In this document: piece by piece, positions 1 to 5,662 of the stretch
Position numbering within the stretch: the stretch's first letter is position 1
Layout of the letters: each line of letters opens with the position of its first letter
Origin: a bacterium
GTDB lineage: Bacteria; Bdellovibrionota; Bdellovibrionia; Bdellovibrionales; UBA1609
Reading direction: 5' to 3'
Assembly (NCBI GenBank): GCA_021784635.1
Contig: JAJYHS010000128.1
Coordinates: 1-5,662 of the forward strand
Length of the DNA: 5,662 nucleotides
Program-made: the position numbers and the translations under genes
The notes under the pieces: generated by a model
Databases searched by the model: none
What the model was told of the DNA's origin: nothing
What the model saw: only the letters and a program-made list of their open reading frames with translations

Positions 1-1470
1 GGTTTGTCGATATAAAAATCCGTCGAGCAGTTCGGGCCGCGAAGCGATGACGCCGCCTAAATACCGGGAACATCCAAAGAGTCGGCTCAACTCAATAAGA
101 ATCTTATTTTCGTGAGCTAGGAGCGATAAGAGGCTTGAGCGGGCGCGAATCGCTTGCACAAAATCAAGCACCATTGCCAGCGCAAGATCTTTATCAAGAG
201 CATTTATGGCACACGCTTCAACCAATTCGCGCAGGACCTTTTGTCTAAGCTCAGAGTCCTTAAACGTTTTAGCTGTCGACTCCAAAACACGAATAAGATT
301 TGGCCATAAATCCGTAATTGTTCGAATAGAAAATCCAAGCTTGCTGAGCCACTCGGCCTGTTCTTCGATTGACTCCGGCAAAGCTTTGATTTTAGCCGGC
401 TGGCCCAAAACTGTTGCGACAATTTCGTTTACTTGGGCGGAGCGGGTTGCAAATTCGGCGTATTCGTTAGGGTTTTGTGTCTCGAAAATCTCGTGAGTTT
501 GCCGATCATCAATCGCCTGGAGTTGATTTTCAAATTCACGAAATAGCCAATATGATTCAATTAAAAAACTAATGTCGTTTGAAGAAAAATGCCCGCCGGC
601 AAGAAGATTTTGCGCTGCCTGATCGGTCGAGGTCGTGCGAACGTTGCGGTCGCGGCCACCGTGAATGATTTGAAGCGCATGCAAGAAAAGTTCAATGTCC
701 CGAATTCCGCCAGGCGCTAACTTTAAATTGACCGAACGCGAGTTGGAGATTTCCTTTTCGGCGTTGTGAAAATGAATTTGTGATCTTAAAAGTTTGAGAT
801 CTTCGAGAAGCCCGTAGTCGAGATAGCGGCGATAACAAAAATGACTGGCGACATCATAAACGGCGTTAACCAAATCTTCAGGGCCGGTTACGGCGCGAAG
901 TCGCACAAGAGCTAAACGCTCCCACGTTGCCCCGAGAGACCAATAATAATCTTCAAATTGTTTAACTGAAGAGATGATGGGTGCAAATCGGCCGCCCGGC
1001 TTTAAATCTGTGTCTACGCGGTACGCAAACGCCCATTGCGTCGGCTGCGAAAGAAGTTGGATAAACTCGCGGACAAGCTTGAACTGTTCGCTTGTCGGCG
1101 TTTGGCGTGCGATAAATATCACGTCGATGTCGGAGCTTAAATTGAGTTCGCGAGCTCCCCACTTACCCAAAGCGAAAAACGCGAGGTCATGACCCGACAT
1201 ATTCAGTTCATTCCAATATCGTGCAAGAATTTGATCGGTCGCCCGTGACCATTGCGCGCAAATTGTTTTTGCGGGCGAATTTTTGAGAAGTGTCGCAATC
1301 GCTGCCTCACACCACGCCTGATGACGGTCAAAGCGTAAGCGATCGCTTGTAGAAGCCGGCAATTTATCGAGAAGCTTCAAATGGTGATCAAATGCCGGCG
1401 ATAATCGCGCAATTTTTGCGATATCGCCCGGCAAATAAGATCGCAAATCGGGAACGTTTACGGCCCCCAT
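1..1470 (-). CDS. glnE: Glutamine synthetase adenylyltransferase / adenylyl-removing enzyme, N-terminal half (partial)
   Basis: The gene reads leftward from 1470 and leaves the window at position 1 without a stop, giving 490 residues of a protein usually about 950 long. GlnE is the cytoplasmic two-domain enzyme that adds AMP to glutamine synthetase (C-terminal domain) and removes it (N-terminal domain), under PII control. The N-terminal nucleotidyltransferase domain is clear: ALGKWGARELNLSSDIDVIF at about 100-119, with metal-binding Asp114 and Asp116. It is followed by RVDTDLKPGG at 151-160, the YYWSLGATWERLALVR segment at about 175-190, and LAPGGIRDIELF...IIHGGR at about 251-273. The helical region after it ends with SSLLSLLAHEN at about 445-455 and RPELLD at 478-483. 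The adenylylating domain lies outside the window. Start: ATG at 1470 overlaps the end of tolB by 13 nt. The only other in-frame choice is GTG at 1488, because an in-frame TAA lies at 1492-1494. Neither has a clear ribosome site, so translation is probably coupled to tolB. The catalytic motif begins near residue 100, against about 160-170 in the E. coli enzyme as I recall it, so the N-terminus is short. The family call is secure. Confidence 0.95.
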   Translation of the reverse strand, partial: MGAVNVPDLRSYLPGDIAKIARLSPAFDHHLKLLDKLPASTSDRLRFDRHQAWCEAAIATLLKNSPAKTICAQWSRATDQILARYWNELNMSGHDLAFFALGKWGARELNLSSDIDVIFIARQTPTSEQFKLVREFIQLLSQPTQWAFAYRVDTDLKPGGRFAPIISSVKQFEDYYWSLGATWERLALVRLRAVTGPEDLVNAVYDVASHFCYRRYLDYGLLEDLKLLRSQIHFHNAEKEISNSRSVNLKLAPGGIRDIELFLHALQIIHGGRDRNVRTTSTDQAAQNLLAGGHFSSNDISFLIESYWLFREFENQLQAIDDRQTHEIFETQNPNEYAEFATRSAQVNEIVATVLGQPAKIKALPESIEEQAEWLSKLGFSIRTITDLWPNLIRVLESTAKTFKDSELRQKVLRELVEACAINALDKDLALAMVLDFVQAIRARSSLLSLLAHENKILIELSRLFGCSRYLGGVIASRPELLDGFLYRQT

Positions 1471-2870
1471 TTGGGTTGGTAGTACCACAAATTATCGTGG
1501 GTGATTCGTCGTTCGTTGTCGCCATTTGTGTCGACAATATAGAGTTGATTATTTCCGCTGCGGTTGCTTACAAACACAATTTGGCGGCCGTCCGGCGTAA
1601 AAATGGGGTCAATATTGTTCGCCCATCGGCCGTTCGGTTTATGGGCCGAAGTCAGACGTAAAACCTGACCCGTTCCGTCGGCATTCATGATAAAAATATC
1701 AAATGCTTGTTTATGTTTGTCATAGCTTGCAAACGCCAGCTTTTTGCCGTTTGGCGACCATGCGGGAGTGGCATTATATTGCCCCAAGAAAGTGCGTCTT
1801 TTTACGTCCGTCCCGTAACTCGTCATTGTATAGATCATCGGTCGGCCGCTCCGGTCGGATGAAAAGGCAATTTCTTTGCCATTAGGCGAAATTGCCGGTT
1901 CGACGTTTAAAGACATTCCTGGGCCGTGGGTGAGCGCCACAAGTGTATGGCCATTTCGAGACATTTTATAAATATCCGAGGCGCGACCGTGAGTGAGCGA
2001 AACAAGCAAGTACCGGTTATCCGGAAAAAAATCCGCGCCCATGTTATTGCCGTTTCTCGACGAAACGATCCATGTGTGATGTGTTTTAGCGTCATACATG
2101 AGTAGATCAAGGTTTCGGCGAATCAAACCGCGAATTCGCCGTCTGATAAAGCAACTGTAGGCGATGTACCTTCCGTTCGGCGACCACGAAGGTGATACCG
2201 CGATTGAGTGAAAGAAACTGATTCGGTGCTTGTTATAGCCATCCCAGTCCATCGTGTAAATTTCGCGGTGAGTTTTCGGGCCATGATCGATTGCAACGAC
2301 GAGATGGTGAAGAAAAAACGAGGGCTTTCCGGTAACGGCTTTAACAAAGTCGTTGGCAAAAGTGTGGGCGAGCCGGCGTAAGGCAAATTGGCTTGCGGTA
2401 TAACGGCGGCCCAAAACCAAATTTCCTTTAGGCACATAATAGGCGTAAATATTCAGAATGACCTGGCCGCGAAGGACTTGATATCCGCCTTTAATGAGAA
2501 ATTCAGTCCCGATTGCCGACCATTTTTTAAAATCAAAGCCATTTTTCTCAACGCCCGAGGGGCGAAGCCCGGTTTTCATCGGATTTTCTAAAAATGCGCT
2601 AGGTTCAATTTGCCTAAAAAGCCCCGTCGTTAAGAGGTCGTTATCGATAACGGCGTAAAGTTCATCGCCTTCACGTTCTTGTTGCGCGGTAAATGCTGAG
2701 CCCAACCGTTTCAGGGCGGGGAACGCAAGCAAACTTTTTCGGACGTGGGCCTTACCCACGTCGATTAGGAATTTATTTTGAGCAACGGCTATCGGCGCCG
2801 CAAGCACAATTGCGCAAACACCGAAAAACAGAATTGCCACTGTTATTGGATTTTTAATTTTTCTCACCAT
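1458..2870 (-). CDS. tolB: Tol-Pal system beta-propeller protein TolB
   Basis: TolB is the periplasmic part of Tol-Pal. It binds Pal and is displaced by TolA during outer-membrane constriction at division. The 470-residue protein starts with a Sec signal peptide: basic MVRKIKN, a hydrophobic core at about 9-25, and a probable cut after AVA at 28-30. Residues about 31-185 form the TolB N-terminal domain, opening with FLIDVGKAHVRK. Residues about 190-470 form the propeller, with WD40-like repeats visible at SPSWSPNGRYIAYS (226-239), the ADFFPDNRYLLVS strand (279-291), EPAISPNGKEIAFSSDRSG (324-342), TPAWSPNGKKLAFAS (368-382) and DPIFTPDGRQIVFVSNRSG (421-439), closing with YYQPKWGP. It is slightly longer than the roughly 430 residues of enterobacterial TolB, partly from a basic insertion near 242-252. 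ATG 2870 follows an AGGAGG at only 3 nt; the second codon, GTG, would give a 6 nt spacing. The gene sits 14 nt after tolA and its end overlaps glnE. No pal follows it. Identification is firm. Confidence 0.97.
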   Translation of the reverse strand: MVRKIKNPITVAILFFGVCAIVLAAPIAVAQNKFLIDVGKAHVRKSLLAFPALKRLGSAFTAQQEREGDELYAVIDNDLLTTGLFRQIEPSAFLENPMKTGLRPSGVEKNGFDFKKWSAIGTEFLIKGGYQVLRGQVILNIYAYYVPKGNLVLGRRYTASQFALRRLAHTFANDFVKAVTGKPSFFLHHLVVAIDHGPKTHREIYTMDWDGYNKHRISFFHSIAVSPSWSPNGRYIAYSCFIRRRIRGLIRRNLDLLMYDAKTHHTWIVSSRNGNNMGADFFPDNRYLLVSLTHGRASDIYKMSRNGHTLVALTHGPGMSLNVEPAISPNGKEIAFSSDRSGRPMIYTMTSYGTDVKRRTFLGQYNATPAWSPNGKKLAFASYDKHKQAFDIFIMNADGTGQVLRLTSAHKPNGRWANNIDPIFTPDGRQIVFVSNRSGNNQLYIVDTNGDNERRITHDNLWYYQPKWGP

Positions 2871-2873
2871 ACG

Positions 2874-2879
2874 CCTCCT
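2874..2879 (-). promoter_or_regulatory. Ribosome binding site of tolB
   Basis: A consensus AGGAGG on the minus strand lies inside the 14 nt between the tolA stop and the tolB start. It ends 3 nt before ATG 2870, which is closer than usual, and 6 nt before the second codon GTG (2867). The two starts differ by one residue before the signal peptide, so the mature protein is unaffected. It is the strongest ribosome site in the window, which fits TolB needing a different dose from the motor proteins, although that last point is inference. Confidence 0.8.
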
Positions 2880-2884
2880 GCATC

Positions 2885-3601
2885 CTAAAATGGGAACTTA
2901 ATCAACAAAATGGCATTGGCAACTTGAGCCGGCGGCGGGGCAAAAGGGCTTGCCTGTTGCACGGCTGCCAAACACGAATTGTCAAACATCGAATTGCCAG
3001 ACGAAACATAAATCTGACTGCGTGTGACCGCGCCGCTTGAGTCAAGCGTCACGATGACCTGGGCCTTGAGATTTGAACCGCTTAACCATTGAGGCAGAGA
3101 CCAATTTTGGTGAATTTTTTTTTTGAGCGCCGAAAGGTATTGATTTACTTCGAGGCGAGCGAGTCCGTTAAAACTATCCCCCGAAGAAATAATATTGCCT
3201 TTATATACCTGTTTTTTCGGCGGAACGGGTTTGGTTTTTCGGTCGGCAAGCTCTTTTTTCATCTTCTCGATGGCCTCCATGGCCTGAAGTTGGGCAAAGG
3301 CTTGTTGTTGCTGCGCTAAAAAATTCGGCTTTGGTTTTGTAGGTTTGTGCTGCGTCACCTTCACCGGCGGCGGCGGGGGCTTTACTTGCGGAATTGGTTT
3401 TGCGCGCTCAATTTTATCGGGGAGCGCGACCATGTCGACACGAATCGCTTCGGGAATAATAATTGTTTTACTTGGCATGAGCCAGTGTTTTAAAAGTGTT
3501 CCCGAAATCAAAAAAAAGTGAAGGGCGATTGATAAAATTAAAAAAGTCCGGAATGCATCGTCTTCATTCTTATTAAAAGTCAGTATCGAGCGAGCCGTCA
3601 T
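2885..3601 (-). CDS. tolA: TolA-like periplasm-spanning protein with TonB-type C-terminal domain
   Basis: TolA is anchored in the inner membrane and transmits the TolQR proton-driven force to TolB-Pal at the outer membrane. The 238-residue protein has a short cytoplasmic N-terminus, one membrane helix at about 18-37 (FRTFLILSIALHFFLISGTL), and a proline/lysine-rich stretch at about 68-93 that includes PPPPP. A short charged and Gln-rich helix (about 94-122, LAQQQQAFAQLQAMEAIEKM) and a GNIISSGDSF segment at 135-144 follow. The TonB/TolA C-terminal domain runs from about 148 to 238 (NWSLPQWL, AQVIVTLDSSGAVT, SSGNSMFDNS, SPFAPPP). It is far shorter than E. coli TolA (421 residues) because the long helical domain II is reduced; the proline-rich linker is TonB-like. 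The position between tolR and tolB favours TolA over TonB. ATG 3601 overlaps the tolR stop as ATGA, with no clear ribosome site of its own, which suggests coupled translation. A ten-adenine tract lies at the start of the C-terminal domain. Confidence 0.9.
   Translation of the reverse strand: MTARSILTFNKNEDDAFRTFLILSIALHFFLISGTLLKHWLMPSKTIIIPEAIRVDMVALPDKIERAKPIPQVKPPPPPVKVTQHKPTKPKPNFLAQQQQAFAQLQAMEAIEKMKKELADRKTKPVPPKKQVYKGNIISSGDSFNGLARLEVNQYLSALKKKIHQNWSLPQWLSGSNLKAQVIVTLDSSGAVTRSQIYVSSGNSMFDNSCLAAVQQASPFAPPPAQVANAILLIKFPF
3115..3124 (-). repeat. Ten-adenine homopolymer tract within tolA
   Basis: The coding strand has ten consecutive A (T10 on the plus strand), encoding the three lysines of LKKKIHQ at about residues 159-165 of TolA, just inside the C-terminal domain. 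Reading by hand, a one-base gain or loss would both reach a stop within roughly 15-30 codons and remove most of the C-terminal domain. Such tracts are prone to polymerase slippage. Whether slippage happens here cannot be judged from one sequence. Confidence 0.9.
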
Positions 3602-4017
3602 TTGACTTTTGGCAAGGTGACAAGGCTGATGTCAAAAATTCCGGCGCTACGCGCCTCAGCCAATACCGATGCGACCCAACCATACTCCGTTCGTTTATCG
3701 GCTTGAATGTAAAGTTGTTTATTTCGGCGTGTTTTAAAAATGGCCTTCAGTTTTTTGCTTAAGCCCGCAAGCTGCAGCGGGACACGATCGGCTGAAAGCT
3801 GGCCGTTTCGGTTAATAACAATGATGAACGGCTTATCGGTTGCGCGGATACCGCTGGGAGCTGTGCGCGGCAATTCAACTTGAAGTCCCTGTTGCATTAA
3901 TGGCGTGGTAACCATAAAAATAATAAGTAAAACCAGCATCACATCCACAAGCGGCGTGATATTAATGTCACTCATGGCGCGCGGTTTTTTCGAATTCGAA
4001 TTAGGGCCCATCGCCAT
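3598..4017 (-). CDS. tolR: Tol-Pal motor protein TolR (ExbD family)
   Basis: TolR is the inner-membrane partner of TolQ. Its single membrane helix carries the proton-path aspartate and its periplasmic domain can dimerise and bind peptidoglycan. The 139-residue protein has a cytoplasmic N-terminus rich in Ser, Lys and Arg (NSNSKKPRAMSDINITPLVD) and then a membrane helix at about 24-40 (VDVMLVLLIIFMVTTPL). Asp25 in the LVDVMLVLL motif matches the essential aspartate of the ExbD/TolR family (Asp23 in E. coli TolR). The periplasmic part begins with QQGLQVELP and includes IIVINRNGQL at about 75-84 and LYIQADKRTEYGWVASVLAEAR at about 106-127, both typical of the family. Its length is normal. ATG 4017 is chosen over the internal Met3 because an AAGGAG lies 7 nt upstream. 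The gene starts 4 nt after the tolQ stop and its TGA overlaps the tolA start. ExbD is the alternative name, but the tolA-tolB neighbours decide for TolR. Confidence 0.95.
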   Translation of the reverse strand: MAMGPNSNSKKPRAMSDINITPLVDVMLVLLIIFMVTTPLMQQGLQVELPRTAPSGIRATDKPFIIVINRNGQLSADRVPLQLAGLSKKLKAIFKTRRNKQLYIQADKRTEYGWVASVLAEARSAGIFDISLVTLPKVK

Positions 4018-4021
4018 TGCC

Positions 4022-4753
4022 CTACTCCTTAAAAAAGTTTCGTTTCGCGATATTTAAAAAATCAGATGAAAAGCTATTAAGCTCGACTTCTTCGTGTTGT
4101 ACGATTGTCATAAAATGGTTAAACGCAATGGTTGCTGGTATCGCGACCACAAGGCCAATGGCCGTCGTAATGAGCGCCTCAGAAACTCCTGGGGCGACTA
4201 TGGCAAGACTTGCCATGTTCGTTGCGCCGATACGGTGAAACGCTTCCATAATTCCCCAAACCGTTCCAAAAAGTCCAATGAACGGGCCGGTACTCCCGCA
4301 TGTGGCTAAGAAATTAAGTCGCGAAGTTAATCGGGCTGATTCGAGATCACTCGCTTTGCGAAGAGAACGTTCTAAATTATCAAGTCCTGAAAGCGCGGGG
4401 ACGCGGGTCTTGTCGCCCTTGGCAAGGCCGGACTCCGCCATTTTTCGAAGCTCCATATACCCTGAGCGAAAAATACGGGCGATGCTGCTGTCCGGATGTT
4501 TTTCGGATTTCGTAAAAATATCGTCAAGCGAAGACGAAGACCAAAACATATCTAAAAAAGGTTTATTTGAGGCACGAAGCAAGTCTATTTGGCGTTTTTT
4601 TGTGAAAATAATGGCCCAACAGACCGCCGACATCCCAATCAAAATCAAAATAACAAGTTTAACGGTAAAACTTGCGTCGAGTATCGCTGTGAGAGCATTA
4701 AATTGAATTCCAGATGTAATTGCGTGTGAAGCCGCCGCGTGTGTCATTCCCAT
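4022..4753 (-). CDS. tolQ: Tol-Pal motor protein TolQ (MotA/TolQ/ExbB family proton channel)
   Basis: TolQ forms the inner-membrane ring that, with TolR, turns the proton gradient into movement of TolA. The 243-residue protein shows the family layout: a first membrane helix at about 30-50 (FTVKLVILILIGMSAVCWAI), a cytoplasmic loop at about 52-144, a second helix region at about 148-170 containing GPFIGLFGTVWGIMEAF, and a third at about 183-212 containing VAPGVSEALITTAIGLVVAIPA. Thr164 (in GTVWGIM) and Thr197 (in TTAIGL) match the channel threonines of E. coli TolQ (145 and 178). The start is well bounded: an in-frame TGA lies only 3 nt upstream of ATG 4753, so the sole alternative is Met3 at 4747. 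No clear ribosome site precedes either. It is the first tol gene, 54 nt after ndh. ybgC, which often precedes tolQ, is not there. ExbB is the alternative, made unlikely by the following tolR-tolA-tolB. Confidence 0.96.
   Translation of the reverse strand: MGMTHAAASHAITSGIQFNALTAILDASFTVKLVILILIGMSAVCWAIIFTKKRQIDLLRASNKPFLDMFWSSSSLDDIFTKSEKHPDSSIARIFRSGYMELRKMAESGLAKGDKTRVPALSGLDNLERSLRKASDLESARLTSRLNFLATCGSTGPFIGLFGTVWGIMEAFHRIGATNMASLAIVAPGVSEALITTAIGLVVAIPATIAFNHFMTIVQHEEVELNSFSSDFLNIAKRNFFKE
4025..4030 (-). promoter_or_regulatory. Ribosome binding site of tolR, inside the end of tolQ
   Basis: AAGGAG on the minus strand forms the last two sense codons of tolQ (Lys-Glu), directly before its TAG stop, and lies 7 nt upstream of ATG 4017. 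This fixes the tolR start and makes tolQ-tolR translation tightly linked. Confidence 0.85.
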
Positions 4754-4807
4754 AATTCAGAAAAGGGTAGCATAAGCTCAGAATTTGGCAACTTTCGGGA
4801 CGTCTGG
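4754..4807. other. ndh-tolQ intergenic gap (54 nt)
   Basis: This is the longest non-coding stretch in the window. On the minus strand it contains TTGCCA (starting about 19 nt after the ndh stop codon begins) and TATGCT, which resemble promoter boxes, but they are only 11 nt apart, too close for a normal sigma-70 promoter. No hairpin with a T run was found, so there is no sign of a terminator. Read-through from ndh into the tol genes is possible, as is a promoter I cannot recognise. Confidence 0.5.
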
Positions 4808-5662
4808 CTACTTGTGCGGGTAAGAGTGCCAGTCACCAGCTGTGATCAGTCGCGCCCCTTTCTGAAACGTCAGATAAGACCAAGCCCATTCAAGCATTAC
4901 CATGACGCGATTTCGAAAGCCGATGAGGTAATAAACATGAACCGTGAGCCATGTTAGCCACGCTAAAAACCCGTTGAATTGCAATGGCCCGGCTTGAACA
5001 ACGGCGCAGCGGCGGCCAATTGTGGCCATTTGTCCTTTACTCGAATATTCAAAGCGCTTAGTTTTTAGACCAGCTATCTGCAACAAAATATTTTTTGCCG
5101 CATGCCGGCCTTCTTGTATGGCTACGGGCGCAAGTCCCGGCAAAGCAGTATGTGGGGCTATTTCAAAATGCGCTTGATCACCAATGACAAAAACGCATGG
5201 GTGCTCAGGTAGAGACAGGTCGGGGTTTACAATGACTCGGCCGCTTGAGTCCATATTAACGTTCAACATACGATTGAGGCTTGAGGGTTGGACCCCAGCA
5301 GCCCAAATCGTTGTACGGGTCGCAATGAATTCATCGCCCAGAAAGACACCCAAGGGGGTAATATTAGTGACACGCGATTGCGTGCGCACCTCAACGCCGA
5401 GCTTTGCCAGACTACTTGCGGCGTGCGTTGAAATTCGGGATGAGAACGAAGGTAATATCCGCTCGCCCGCTTCAACGAGTATTACGCGACTTTGGTTGGG
5501 GTGAACGTTGCGAAAATCGCGCTCGAGGGTAAAGCGCGCAATTTCACCGATTGCGCCCGCGAGCTCCACCCCGGTTGGTCCGCCGCCGACGATTACAAAA
5601 GTCAACAGTTCGGTGCTGGCCTGCGCGTCCGTTTCTTTTTCAGCTTTCTCATAAGCGAGCAA
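4808..5662 (-). CDS. ndh: Type II NADH dehydrogenase (NADH:quinone oxidoreductase), C-terminal part (partial)
   Basis: The gene enters at the right edge in mid-reading frame and ends with TAG at 4808-4810. The 284 visible residues are about two-thirds of a protein usually 400-450 long; the FAD-binding N-terminus is outside, so no start can be given. NDH-2 is a single-subunit flavoenzyme on the inner face of the membrane that passes electrons from NADH to quinone without pumping protons. Seen here are LLAYEKAEKE at the edge, the NADH-binding Rossmann motif FVIVGGGPTGVELAG at 22-36, with acidic Glu64 after the second strand (VEAGERILP), fitting NADH over NADPH. TTIWAAGVQ follows at 117-125, then the FAD-contacting VFVIGD at 157-162, and GLAPVAIQEGRHAAKNI at 176-192, which covers the quinone-site AxxAxQ-type motif. 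MATIGRR at 212-218 precedes hydrophobic C-terminal helices (about 229-264, FLAWLTWLTVHVYYLIGFRN) that dock the enzyme to the membrane, and the protein ends soon after GARLIT. It lies 54 nt before tolQ on the same strand. Confidence 0.93.
   Translation of the reverse strand: MLAYEKAEKETDAQASTELLTFVIVGGGPTGVELAGAIGEIARFTLERDFRNVHPNQSRVILVEAGERILPSFSSRISTHAASSLAKLGVEVRTQSRVTNITPLGVFLGDEFIATRTTIWAAGVQPSSLNRMLNVNMDSSGRVIVNPDLSLPEHPCVFVIGDQAHFEIAPHTALPGLAPVAIQEGRHAAKNILLQIAGLKTKRFEYSSKGQMATIGRRCAVVQAGPLQFNGFLAWLTWLTVHVYYLIGFRNRVMVMLEWAWSYLTFQKGARLITAGDWHSYPHK

Noticed and set aside
206..496. Plus-strand open frame of 96 codons at the left end
   Set aside because: The opposite strand carries a continuous GlnE frame with clear family motifs from 1 to 1470, so this is a shadow.
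2123..2437. Minus-strand open frame of 104 codons in another frame of tolB
   Set aside because: It is embedded in the tolB propeller coding region and has no family features.
2808..2870. Possible lipoprotein signal at Cys19 of TolB
   Set aside because: The residues before the cysteine (FGV) do not fit a lipobox, and an AVA cut site at 28-30 fits a normal secreted TolB.
4278..4706. A 142-codon open frame on the plus strand, antisense to tolQ
   Set aside because: It lies entirely opposite a well-conserved tolQ, its translation shows no recognisable domain, and it has no convincing ribosome site; it is best explained by codon use of tolQ.
4754..4785. Inverted AATTC/GAATT pair in the ndh-tolQ gap as a hairpin
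   Set aside because: The stem is only 5 bp, A/T-rich, with a long loop and no following T run.
4754..4807. Sigma-70 promoter (TTGCCA and TATGCT) before tolQ
   Set aside because: The boxes are 11 nt apart rather than about 17, and no better-spaced pair was found.
5184..5504. A 106-codon plus-strand open frame opposite ndh
   Set aside because: It mirrors the conserved NDH-2 frame and shows no motif of its own.

Overview
The window holds six genes, all read from the minus strand and packed almost without gaps. In transcription order (right to left) they are the 3' two-thirds of a type II NADH dehydrogenase (ndh), tolQ, tolR, tolA, tolB, and the 5' half of glnE, which runs off the left edge. 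No RNA gene, mobile element, CRISPR array or convincing plus-strand gene was seen. The only intergenic spaces are 54 nt (ndh-tolQ), 4 nt (tolQ-tolR) and 14 nt (tolA-tolB). The junctions tolR-tolA (4 nt) and tolB-glnE (13 nt) overlap.

The organism is a Gram-negative (diderm) bacterium, because it carries a full TolQ-TolR-TolA motor and the periplasmic TolB. GlnE is mostly a proteobacterial enzyme. Base composition looks moderate, by eye a little under half G+C. The TolB propeller, the closing residues of TolB, and the layout of TolA (proline-rich linker, then a GNxISxG-type segment, then a TonB-like C-terminal domain) resemble, from memory, proteins of the Bdellovibrio/'deltaproteobacterial' type more than enterobacterial ones. 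This placement is an inference and was not tested.

The tol genes form the core of the Tol-Pal envelope machine. TolQ and TolR make the proton-driven inner-membrane motor, TolA spans the periplasm, and TolB is the periplasmic propeller that TolA pulls off the outer-membrane lipoprotein Pal. The usual ybgC (upstream) and pal and cpoB (downstream) are not at their familiar positions. The gene after tolB is glnE, which controls glutamine synthetase by adenylylation and deadenylylation, and it starts inside the tolB coding sequence. The gene before tolQ is ndh, which feeds electrons from NADH to quinone without pumping protons.

Overall this is a conserved housekeeping region with an atypical gene neighbourhood. 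I saw no sign of a new defence, mobile or RNA-based system. The points worth a second look are the tolB-glnE fusion of transcription units with no pal, the short GlnE N-terminus, the compact TonB-like TolA, a ten-adenine tract inside tolA, and a basic insertion in the TolB propeller.
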